NCBI GenBank assembly: GCA_021166815.1
Contig: JAJPEO010000355.1
Coordinates: 1 to 6,105, forward strand
Length of the DNA stretch: 6,105 nt
Origin: Nocardioides sp.
GTDB taxonomy: Bacteria > Actinomycetota > Actinomycetes > Propionibacteriales > Nocardioidaceae
Direction: 5' to 3'
The translations under genes and the position numbers were made by a program. Below are positions 1-6,105 of the stretch, piece after piece; position 1 is the first letter of the stretch; the number at the start of each line of letters is the position of its first letter. The notes under the pieces were generated by a model. That model had not been told where the DNA came from. It was given only the letters and a program-made list of their open reading frames with translations, and ran no database searches.

Positions 1-1003
<1,003 letters not shown>

Positions 1004-1013
1004 GTGTTGCTCA

Positions 1014-1018
1014 CTTCC
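1014..1018 (-). promoter_or_regulatory. ribosome binding site deciding the metK start
   Basis: The minus strand reads GGAAG here, ten bases before GTG at 1001-1003. No comparable purine-rich site precedes the longer in-frame start at 1069. This supports the shorter protein whose N-terminus also matches the MetK family. Confidence 0.6.
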
Positions 1019-1035
1019 GCGAGTGTCGGGTGTTG

Positions 1036-1047
1036 CGTCGTACGACG
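1036..1047. repeat. perfect 12-bp palindrome between coaBC and metK
   Basis: CGTCGTACGACG equals its own reverse complement. It lies 32 bases upstream of the metK GTG, in the 76-base gap that is the only sizeable gap downstream of mihF. The flanking bases do not extend the symmetry. It could be an operator for a dimeric regulator of metK, or chance in GC-rich DNA. The gap is too short for a SAM riboswitch and I see no convincing -10/-35 pair in it. Confidence 0.35.
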
Positions 1048-1079
1048 TTACCTGTCGACCAGCATCCAAGACGGGCGTC

Positions 1080-2294
1080 TCAGGACGCGAATCGACGAAT
1101 GACCTGGTCCCAGATCACGTTGGAGAGGGCGGTCTTGGTGCCGCGGGGCACCTCCGCCAGCGAGCCGTCGCTCCCGAGGATGACGGCCTGGTTCTCCTCG
1201 CTGCCGAAGACCGCGCCACCACTGACGTCGTTGACGACCAGGAGGTCGCAGCCCTTCCGGGCGAGCTTGGCGCGAGCATGGTCGAGCACTCCCCCGTCGG
1301 CGTCGCCGGTCTCGGCGGCGAACCCGACGACGACCTGGCCCTCAGCCAGCCTGTCGCCGGAGATCTCGGCCAGGATGTCGGGGTTCTGCGTGAGCTCGAC
1401 CACGGGCGAGGAGCCGTCGTCGGCCTTCTTGATCTTGGCCTCGCTCGAGTGCGTGGGCCGGAAGTCGGCCGGCGCGGCGGCCATCACGACGGCATCCGCT
1501 CCCGCGGCCGCGGCGAGCACCGCCTCGCGGAGCTCGGCGGTGGTCTCGACCCGCACGACCTTCACCCCGGCCGGGTCGGGCAGCGAGGCGTTGGCACTGA
1601 TCAGCGTCACCTCGGCTCCACGCACGGCCGCCGCCCGCGCCAGGGCGTAGCCCTGGCGTCCGGAGGACCGGTTGCCGAGGAAACGAACGGGGTCGAGGTA
1701 CTCGCGGGTGCCGCCGGCCGAGACCACGACCCTGCGTCCGTCGAGGTCGAGCGCAGCGCCGCCTCGGGCGAGCACCGCGGAGGCGACCTCGTAGATCTCG
1801 ACGGGGTCGGGCAGGCGCCCCTTGCCGGTGTCGGCGCCGGTCAGGCGTCCTTCCGCCGGCTCGATCACGACGCACCCACGCTCACGCAGGGTCGCGACGT
1901 TGGCCTGGGTGGCGGGGTGCTCCCACATCTCGGTGTGCATGGCGGGCGCGAAGACCACCGGGCAGCGCGCGGTGAGCAGCGTGTTGGTCAACAGGTCGTC
2001 GGCGATGCCGTGGGCGGCCTTCGCCATCAGGTCGGCGGTGGCCGGCGCGACCAGCACGAGGTCGGCGGACTGGCCGATGCGGACGTGGGGCACCTCGTGC
2101 ACCTGGTTCCACACGTCCGAGGCGACCGGCTTGCCGGAGAGCGCGGCCCACGTGGGCGCACCGACGAACTCCAGCGCGCTCGCCGTCGGGACCACGGTCA
2201 CGTCGTGGCCGGACTCGCTGAAGCGACGGAGCACCTCGCACGCCTTGTAGGCGGCGATCCCGCCGGACACGCCCAGGACGACGTGGGAGGTCAC
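1080..2294 (-). CDS. coaBC: bifunctional phosphopantothenoylcysteine decarboxylase / phosphopantothenate-cysteine ligase
   Basis: CoaBC carries out two consecutive steps of coenzyme A synthesis. CoaB joins cysteine to 4'-phosphopantothenate (CTP-dependent in bacteria) and CoaC decarboxylates the product using FMN. The 404-residue length is normal. The N-terminal CoaC flavoprotein domain (about 1-175) shows GGIAAYK at 11-17, the catalytic histidine H70 in [17 protein letters not shown] at 83-92, and PAMHTEMW at 117-124. The C-terminal CoaB domain (about 186-404) shows [20 protein letters not shown] at 190-209, SSGRQG at 210-215, AAAPADFRP at 272-280, KIKK at 287-290 (the lysine region needed for ligation) and GFAAETG at 324-330. 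The start is GTG, 13 bases after the rpoZ stop. There is no clear Shine-Dalgarno, and a small CCGGA/TCCGG hairpin sits just before it. Translation may therefore depend on ribosomes coming from rpoZ. The proline in APADF, where a valine is common, is a minor oddity. Confidence 0.96.
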   Translation of the reverse strand: MTSHVVLGVSGGIAAYKACEVLRRFSESGHDVTVVPTASALEFVGAPTWAALSGKPVASDVWNQVHEVPHVRIGQSADLVLVAPATADLMAKAAHGIADDLLTNTLLTARCPVVFAPAMHTEMWEHPATQANVATLRERGCVVIEPAEGRLTGADTGKGRLPDPVEIYEVASAVLARGGAALDLDGRRVVVSAGGTREYLDPVRFLGNRSSGRQGYALARAAAVRGAEVTLISANASLPDPAGVKVVRVETTAELREAVLAAAAGADAVVMAAAPADFRPTHSSEAKIKKADDGSSPVVELTQNPDILAEISGDRLAEGQVVVGFAAETGDADGGVLDHARAKLARKGCDLLVVNDVSGGAVFGSEENQAVILGSDGSLAEVPRGTKTALSNVIWDQVIRRFAS

Positions 2295-2307
2295 CGGAGG
2301 TTCCGGA

Positions 2308-2619
2308 TCACTCGCCGGAGTCGGAGGCCTGCTCGGCGGCCAGGGCCGCCTCGGCTGCCGGGTCGATGTCCTCGCAGGTCAGGAGGTCCTCGTTGATCTC
2401 GCGCAGCGCGATGGAGAGCGGCTTCTCCTGGACGTGGGTGTCCACGAGCGGGCCGACGTACTCGAGGAGGCCCTCACCGAGCTGGGAGTAGTAGGCGTTG
2501 ATCTGGCGAGCGCGCTTGGCGCTGTAGAGCACCAGCTTGTACTTGCTGTCGGTCTTGCCGAGCAGGTCGTCGATCGAGGGGTTGGTCACGCCCTGAGCGT
2601 CGATGGTGGGAGCTGCCAC
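2308..2619 (-). CDS. rpoZ: DNA-directed RNA polymerase omega subunit
   Basis: Omega binds the C-terminal region of beta' and helps assemble and stabilise RNA polymerase. The 103-residue protein has the actinobacterial form. The N-terminal [20 protein letters not shown] segment (14-33) leads into [11 protein letters not shown] (34-44), and the conserved [11 protein letters not shown] lies at 65-75. The C-terminal tail is rich in Ala, Glu and Asp. The start is GTG at 2619, with CGAGG ten bases upstream. It begins 15 bases after the gmk stop and is followed 13 bases on by coaBC, so it is transcribed with both. Nearness to gmk is a common bacterial arrangement. Nothing in it looks unusual. Confidence 0.95.
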   Translation of the reverse strand: MAAPTIDAQGVTNPSIDDLLGKTDSKYKLVLYSAKRARQINAYYSQLGEGLLEYVGPLVDTHVQEKPLSIALREINEDLLTCEDIDPAAEAALAAEQASDSGE

Positions 2620-2634
2620 GATTCAAGTGCCTCG

Positions 2635-3243
2635 CTAGTCAGAGTCCGGGCTGGGCACATCTTCGGTGTGTGCTCCAACCATCAAGGCTACCAATTCCTC
2701 GGCAGCATCGTGAACTTCGTGGTTGACGATGGTGATGTCGAACTCCGCCTCGGCGGCCAGTTCCTCCTGCGCGGTCTCCAGACGACGCTCGCGCTCGGCC
2801 TCGGTCTCGGTCCCGCGACCCACCAGACGACGGACGAGCTCCTCCCAGGACGGCGGCTTCAGGAACACGAAGAGCGCCTCGGGCATGGTGGTACGGACCT
2901 GGCGAGCTCCCTGCAGGTCGATCTCGAGCATGGCCGGCCGTCCTGCCGCCAACGCCTCCTCGACCGGACCGCGCGGGGTGCCGTAGCGAGCTGCCTTGTG
3001 GACCACGGCCCACTCCAGCAGCTCGCCGTCCTCGACCATGCGGTCGAACTCCTCGTCGGAGACGAACCAGTAGTGGACCCCGTCGACCTCACCGGGTCGG
3101 GGCGACCGGGTGGTGGCCGACACCGAGATCCAGACCTCGGGGTGGCTGCGACGGACCTGGGCCGCGACCGTGCCCTTGCCGACCGCGGTCGGGCCGGCGA
3201 GCACGATGAGCCGCGTGCGCGCGGACCCGTGACCGGCGATCAC
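2635..3243 (-). CDS. gmk: guanylate kinase
   Basis: Gmk phosphorylates GMP (and dGMP) to GDP with ATP, a necessary step in GTP supply. The 202-residue length is typical. The P-loop is GPTAVGKGT at 17-25. The GMP-binding region contains S40, R46 and R49 of the [12 protein letters not shown] segment, Y58 in the HYWF motif, E77 and Y87 (RYGTP). [10 protein letters not shown] follows at 107-116. A lid region rich in Arg and Glu (about 143-158, [13 protein letters not shown]) and [10 protein letters not shown] near 174-183 complete the family pattern. The GTG start overlaps the mihF stop as GTGA. There is no Shine-Dalgarno, so initiation is probably coupled to mihF translation. The next gene, rpoZ, follows after 15 bases. 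Confidence 0.96.
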   Translation of the reverse strand: MIAGHGSARTRLIVLAGPTAVGKGTVAAQVRRSHPEVWISVSATTRSPRPGEVDGVHYWFVSDEEFDRMVEDGELLEWAVVHKAARYGTPRGPVEEALAAGRPAMLEIDLQGARQVRTTMPEALFVFLKPPSWEELVRRLVGRGTETEAERERRLETAQEELAAEAEFDITIVNHEVHDAAEELVALMVGAHTEDVPSPDSD

Positions 3244-3563
3244 GGGCGATCGGGGCCGAACTCGCGCTCCAGCGCTGCGACCTGCTTGACGCCGAGCCCA
3301 CGCACGCGACGGCTCTCGGCGATCCCGAGGCGCTCCATCACCTGCCGGGCGCGCACCTTGCCGAGGCCGGGAACAGCCTGCAGCAGGTCGACCACCCGCA
3401 TCTTGCCGATGACCTCGTTGTCCTGGCCCTCGCGCACCACGTCGATGATCGAGCCGCCGGAGTTCCTGAGACGGTTCTTCACCTCGGCCCGCTCACGACG
3501 GGACGCCGCAGCCTTGTCGAGTGCTGCCTGGCGTTGCTCGGGAGTCAGAGGGGGCAGGGCCAC
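3240..3563 (-). CDS. mihF: actinobacterial integration host factor (mIHF/sIHF), nucleoid-associated DNA-binding protein
   Basis: This 107-residue basic protein belongs to the actinobacterial IHF family, which is unrelated in fold to E. coli IHF. The family binds and bends DNA, and was named for a mycobacteriophage L5 integration cofactor. The N-terminal [11 protein letters not shown] start is the family's usual beginning. A basic helix follows ([14 protein letters not shown], 21-34), then GSIIDVV at 37-43. The DNA-binding helix-hairpin/H2TH-like region is [20 protein letters not shown] at 64-83 followed by SRRVRGLG at 84-91. The start is GTG at 3563 with GAAGGA seven bases upstream. It is the first gene after the likely promoter at 3600-3629 and overlaps gmk by GTGA. 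Gene order pyrF-mihF-gmk-rpoZ is a known actinobacterial arrangement. Confidence 0.95.
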   Translation of the reverse strand: MALPPLTPEQRQAALDKAAASRRERAEVKNRLRNSGGSIIDVVREGQDNEVIGKMRVVDLLQAVPGLGKVRARQVMERLGIAESRRVRGLGVKQVAALEREFGPDRP

Positions 3564-3599
3564 GAAACGGTCCTTCGACGACGGGATGCGACCCGGCTC

Positions 3600-3629
3600 A
3601 ATCTAGTCACGCGCCGACGAGGCAGGCAA
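3600..3629 (-). promoter_or_regulatory. likely sigma-70-type promoter for mihF-gmk-rpoZ-coaBC
   Basis: On the minus strand, TTGCCT (3629-3624) and TAGATT (3605-3600) are separated by 18 bases, a good match to -35 and -10 elements. This is also the least GC-rich spot in the region. A start about seven bases downstream would give a leader of roughly 30 bases before the mihF GTG, with its GAAGGA at 3576-3571 inside it. The evidence is sequence pattern only. Confidence 0.55.
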
Positions 3630-3651
3630 TCGGCGCCGAGGGCCGTGGACA

Positions 3652-3710
3652 CCGCCTGTCGGCGGCCCCCGCGTGCCCCACCGGCGGACCGGTGTCCAGC
3701 GTCACACCGG
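3652..3710 (-). terminator. cluster of GC-rich hairpins after pyrF, possible U-less terminator
   Basis: Just downstream of the pyrF stop are two hairpins sharing one arm: 3689-3695 with 3704-3710 (7 bp, 8-base loop) and 3679-3684 with 3689-3694 (6 bp, CGGA-type loop). A further CCGCC/GGCGG stem of 5 bp lies at 3652-3665. No T-run follows on the transcribed strand, so this is not a classical intrinsic terminator. Actinobacterial terminators often lack the U-tract. The position, between pyrF and the mihF promoter, fits partial termination. Confidence 0.3.
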
Positions 3711-3717
3711 GGCGCGT

Positions 3718-4539
3718 TCACCCCAGGTCTGCGACCTCGTCGTTGCCGCGCAGGACAGCGTCGCGCAGCGCACGCGGATCAGGGCCGGCGCCGAGGACGC
3801 CCCTGCTCGAGCTCGGCAGCACCCGGGGCGCCGCGGGACCGAAGATGCGGCGCAGGTCCTCGACGGTGCCGCCCTGCGCGCCGTAGCCGGGCACGAGCAG
3901 GGGGCCGGCGATGTCGAGGTCCTCGTCGGTGTGCCCGATCGTCGCTCCGACGACCGCGCCGAAGGACCCCATCGGCTCCGCCCCGGCGTTGAGTGCGCGC
4001 AGGTGACCGAGCATCGTCCCGGCGACCGTCGCGTCACCCACCCGCGCGTGCTGCACCTCCGGGCCCTCCGGGTTGGAGGTGAGGGCCAGCACGAACAACC
4101 CCGCGTCGTGGGCGACGCACGCGTCCACCATGGGCTGCAGCGAGCCGAAGCCCAGGTAGGGGCTGGCCGTGATCGCGTCCGAGGCGAGCGGCGAGGAGGG
4201 ATCGAGGTAGGCGTCGGCGTACGCCTGGCTGGTCGAGCCGATGTCGCCACGCTTGACGTCGAGCAGCACGAGTGCGCCCGCAGCACGCGAGTCGGCGACG
4301 ACGCGCTCGAGCACCGCGATCCCCCGGCTGCCGAAGCGTTCGAAGAAGGCGCTCTGGGGCTTCACGATGCCCGCCACCGGTGCCATCGCCTCCACCGCGG
4401 TCATCGCTAAGCGCTCCAGCCCGGCGAGGTCGTCGCCGAGGCCCCACTCGTGGAGCAGGCCGGCGTGCGGGTCGATCCCGACGCAGAGCCGGCCGCGCTC
4501 GTCGATCGCACGGGCGAGACGGGTGCCGAACGTGGTCAT
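3718..4539 (-). CDS. pyrF: orotidine 5'-phosphate decarboxylase
   Basis: PyrF catalyses the last step of UMP synthesis, decarboxylating OMP. The 273-residue protein is of the longer type found in mycobacteria and other actinobacteria, rather than the ~230-residue E. coli type. VGIDPH at 20-25 and KPQSAFFERFG at 60-70 form the first barrel strands. The active site is LLDVKRGDIGSTSQAYA at 92-108, with K96 and D99 as the catalytic Lys and Asp. SPYLGFGSLQP (126-136), VPGYGAQGG (216-224) and SSRG (244-247, phosphate-binding arginine R246) complete the family pattern. The ATG at 4539 overlaps the pyrD stop as ATGA, with AGGAGG four bases before it, which indicates translational coupling. All key residues are present, unlike in the neighbouring pyrD and pyrK. 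Confidence 0.97.
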   Translation of the reverse strand: MTTFGTRLARAIDERGRLCVGIDPHAGLLHEWGLGDDLAGLERLAMTAVEAMAPVAGIVKPQSAFFERFGSRGIAVLERVVADSRAAGALVLLDVKRGDIGSTSQAYADAYLDPSSPLASDAITASPYLGFGSLQPMVDACVAHDAGLFVLALTSNPEGPEVQHARVGDATVAGTMLGHLRALNAGAEPMGSFGAVVGATIGHTDEDLDIAGPLLVPGYGAQGGTVEDLRRIFGPAAPRVLPSSSRGVLGAGPDPRALRDAVLRGNDEVADLG

Positions 4540-5351
4540 GCATCCTCCTGGAGTCGGGCCCGCAGCCGGGCCAGGGACGTCGGGTCGTTGAACAGGGCCG
4601 AGCCGATCTGCACCGCGCTCGCGCCGGCGTCGAGGAGGCTCCGGGCGGAGGCCAGGTCGTGCACTCCCCCGCTGGCGACCAGCACGACGTCGGGCGCCGC
4701 CCGGGAGACCTCGGCCACGCAGCGCAACGTCACGGGCGCCAGGCAGGGGCCGCTCAGGCCGGCAGCGCGGCCGTGCGACATGGCTGCGGGCAGCGCCTGG
4801 CCCACGACGATCGCGGAGGCACCGGCCTCGACGCACGCACGGGCCGTCTCCACCACGCGGGAGACGTCGGGTCGCACCTTGGCGAGCACCGGACGGTCGG
4901 AAGGGAACTCGCGTCGCACGGCGGCGACGACGCTGGCCGCGTGGAAGGGCTCGCGCACCTCGAACAACCCCAGTCCGTCGGTGTCCGAGACCCCGAGGTT
5001 GACCTCGAGACCCGCCACCCCGGGGGCGCGGCTGAGCCGGCGCGCGAGGTCGGCGTGCTCGCCCAGGGTGCGGCCGGTGATCGAGACGTGGACCTGGGCG
5101 CCGGCGCGCACCAGCCACGGCAGCTCGGTGGCCAGGAAGTGCTCGAGGCCCGGGTTGGGCAGGCCGGTGGCGTGGACCAGGCCGCCGGGCACCTCCTCGA
5201 ACCGGCCACCGGGGGTGCCGTGCCTCGCGTCGAGGGTGATCGTGCGCGTGACGAAGTCGAGGCCGTCGAGTTCGACGAAGGCGGCGAGCTCGCGCCCGGT
5301 GCCGCCGCACCCCGACGCGACCATGACCGGGCCGGGCAGCCGTGCGCTCAC
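4536..5351 (-). CDS. pyrD: dihydroorotate dehydrogenase-like flavoprotein (class 1B PyrD homologue) with altered active site
   Basis: The sequence aligns along its length with actinobacterial class 1B PyrD, the FMN enzyme oxidising dihydroorotate to orotate. VASGCGGTGRE is at 11-21, GLPNPG at 63-68, LEVN at 116-119, AKVRP at 157-161, GLSGP at 198-202, and a typical FMN-phosphate region follows: ASGGV at 226-230 and AVQIGSALFNDP at 246-257. Several catalytic positions differ from the family as I know it. The SCPN motif with the catalytic Cys reads GVSD (121-124). The Asn of the LNAIGL-type motif is H60, the INT/INS motif is GQA (184-186), and the usual flavin-site Lys is R36. N119 and K158 are kept. 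At 271 residues it is short, with about nine residues missing after position 186. The start is GTG at 5351: GTGA overlap with pyrK, GGGAGG four bases upstream. A longer frame from 5402 adds 17 unlike residues. It may be inactive on dihydroorotate or altered in specificity. Confidence 0.85.
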   Translation of the reverse strand: MSARLPGPVMVASGCGGTGRELAAFVELDGLDFVTRTITLDARHGTPGGRFEEVPGGLVHATGLPNPGLEHFLATELPWLVRAGAQVHVSITGRTLGEHADLARRLSRAPGVAGLEVNLGVSDTDGLGLFEVREPFHAASVVAAVRREFPSDRPVLAKVRPDVSRVVETARACVEAGASAIVVGQALPAAMSHGRAAGLSGPCLAPVTLRCVAEVSRAAPDVVLVASGGVHDLASARSLLDAGASAVQIGSALFNDPTSLARLRARLQEDA

Positions 5352-6105
5352 AGCGCCTCCCAGCGGACCCGGTCGCCCCGGAGCACCGGCCCCTCGACGC
5401 ACGTGCGGACCGTACGGGCGATCCCGTCCTCACCGACGACCGGGAGGACGCACCCGTGGCACAGACCGGTGCCGCACGCCATCGGCGTCTCGACGGCGAC
5501 CTGGCTCCACACGCCGGCAGACTCGGCGACGGACGCCACGACCTGCAACGTCGCGTGGGAGGCGGCGGCGTAGACGACCTCCGCCTCGCTACGGGCCACC
5601 AGGTCCGCCACGTGGTCCGCGATGGCTCCCGCGATGCCCACGGAGCCGTCCTCGGTGAACACGCTCACGCTGCGCACCCAGCGACGGGCGTCGGAGGTGG
5701 ACAGCAGGCGGGACTCCTCGCGTGCCCCCACCGCGAGGGTGACCGACGCCCCCCGCTCACGTAGGCGCTCGGCCAGGGGGAACAGTGCCGCAGCGCCCCT
5801 CTCCTCCCCCACCAGGAGGCAGCGCGCAGGGTCCCTGGGCAGCGCGAAGGCGCGGCCCAGCGGTCCGGTGACCGCGACCTTGGCTCCCACCTGCAGCGAG
5901 GCCAGCCAGGCAGTGGCGTCGCCGCGCGGATCGACGACGACGTCGAGCGTCGGGCCGTACGCCGAGGACTCGCGCACCCGGTGGATCCACAACGGCCGCG
6001 GGGCGACGTGACCCGGCACGGCGACGACGACGAAGTTCCCGGCCCGGAACCGCTCCGGCACCCCCGGAGCGGCCAGGGTCACGTGCCGGTACGCGCCGAC
6101 GCGAC
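5348..6105 (-). CDS. pyrK: PyrK-like iron-sulfur flavoprotein (dihydroorotate dehydrogenase electron transfer subunit), 5' end outside window
   Basis: PyrK passes electrons from PyrD's FMN through a [2Fe-2S] cluster and FAD to NAD+. The frame stays open to the right edge with PyrK-like sequence (RVGAYRHVTLAAPG). The GTG at 6082 is therefore probably internal and the start lies outside. 251 residues are visible; numbering is from the first visible codon. The ferredoxin-reductase-like beta-barrel spans about 1-90 with GPLG at 80-83, then a nucleotide-binding domain to about 205 with TEDGSVG at 150-156. The C-terminal cluster has C210, C215, C218 and C235 in ACGTGLCHGC and RTCVEGPV, all four ligands present. 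Oddities: the FAD motif RxxS reads RPLW (36-39), the glycine-rich GGGxG reads GEERG (99-103), and the usual ACGP reads AAAS (179-182). The divergence parallels that of the adjoining pyrD, with which it overlaps by GTGA. Confidence 0.87.
   Translation of the reverse strand, partial: RVGAYRHVTLAAPGVPERFRAGNFVVVAVPGHVAPRPLWIHRVRESSAYGPTLDVVVDPRGDATAWLASLQVGAKVAVTGPLGRAFALPRDPARCLLVGEERGAAALFPLAERLRERGASVTLAVGAREESRLLSTSDARRWVRSVSVFTEDGSVGIAGAIADHVADLVARSEAEVVYAAASHATLQVVASVAESAGVWSQVAVETPMACGTGLCHGCVLPVVGEDGIARTVRTCVEGPVLRGDRVRWEAL

Noticed and set aside
1004..1069. Longer metK N-terminus from 1069
   Set aside because: The added 22 residues have no counterpart in the MetK family, and GTG at 1003 has its own GGAAG and yields the canonical start.
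1004..1079. A separate metK promoter or SAM riboswitch in the 76-base gap
   Set aside because: TAACGT could serve as a -10 but no acceptable -35 lies 16-19 bases upstream, and the gap is too short and lacks the helices of a SAM riboswitch.
1069..1080. AGACG/CGTCT hairpin just after the coaBC stop as a terminator
   Set aside because: It is only 5 bp with a 2-base loop and no U-run, too weak to call.
5352..5402. Longer pyrD N-terminus from the in-frame start at 5402
   Set aside because: The extra 17 residues overlap pyrK, look like a frame-shadow (Gly/Pro/Arg), and the GTG at 5351 has a strong GGGAGG and the coupled GTGA overlap.
4272..5573. Long plus-strand open frames opposite pyrF, pyrD and pyrK (including 4450-5658)
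   Set aside because: They are antisense to three overlapping genes with clear homology, and the translations are Arg/Ala/Pro/Gly-rich with no domain.

Overview
The window comes from a high-GC actinobacterium (Actinomycetota). The evidence is the strong third-position G/C bias, the GTG start codons (six of the seven genes whose starts are visible), and the gene order. A pyrimidine operon end (pyrK-pyrD-pyrF) followed by mihF-gmk-rpoZ-coaBC-metK is an arrangement known from actinobacteria. mihF (actinobacterial integration host factor) is confined to that phylum. A Nocardioides-like member of the Propionibacteriales fits, but that is an impression, not a demonstration. All intact genes lie on the minus strand, so transcription runs from right to left.

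Right part (about 3718-6105): the end of the de novo pyrimidine cluster. pyrK runs off the right edge. pyrD overlaps pyrK by a GTGA and pyrF overlaps pyrD by an ATGA, each with a GGAGG four bases before the start, so the three look translationally coupled. pyrF is a canonical OMP decarboxylase. The PyrD and PyrK homologues are not canonical: they align along their length with the class 1B dihydroorotate dehydrogenase pair but carry substitutions at most of the substrate and nucleotide contact positions. They keep the FMN-phosphate region and all four [2Fe-2S] cysteines. This is the most interesting signal in the window.

Middle part (1080-3717): after a 154-base gap with overlapping GC-rich hairpins and a plausible sigma-70-type promoter (TTGCCT-18-TAGATT) comes a compact five-gene run. 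It encodes mIHF (nucleoid/DNA-binding), guanylate kinase, RNA polymerase omega, the bifunctional CoaBC of coenzyme A synthesis, and S-adenosylmethionine synthetase. These are housekeeping genes linking nucleotide supply, transcription and cofactor synthesis, separated by 15 bases or less except for the 76-base gap before metK.

Left part (1-1003): metK is normal for 290 codons and then breaks. The first ~143 bases of the window carry a second, opposite-strand fragment of a metK C-terminal region. It matches the first copy at 78 of 86 positions, and all eight differences are synonymous third-position changes. The two copies meet tail to tail at about 11 bases of shared sequence. Because the arms differ, this is not a simple fold-back of one molecule. 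It is best explained as a chimeric junction between two related metK genes, most likely an assembly or library artefact at a contig end, less likely a real rearrangement. No RNA genes, CRISPR arrays, insertion sequences or phage genes were seen.
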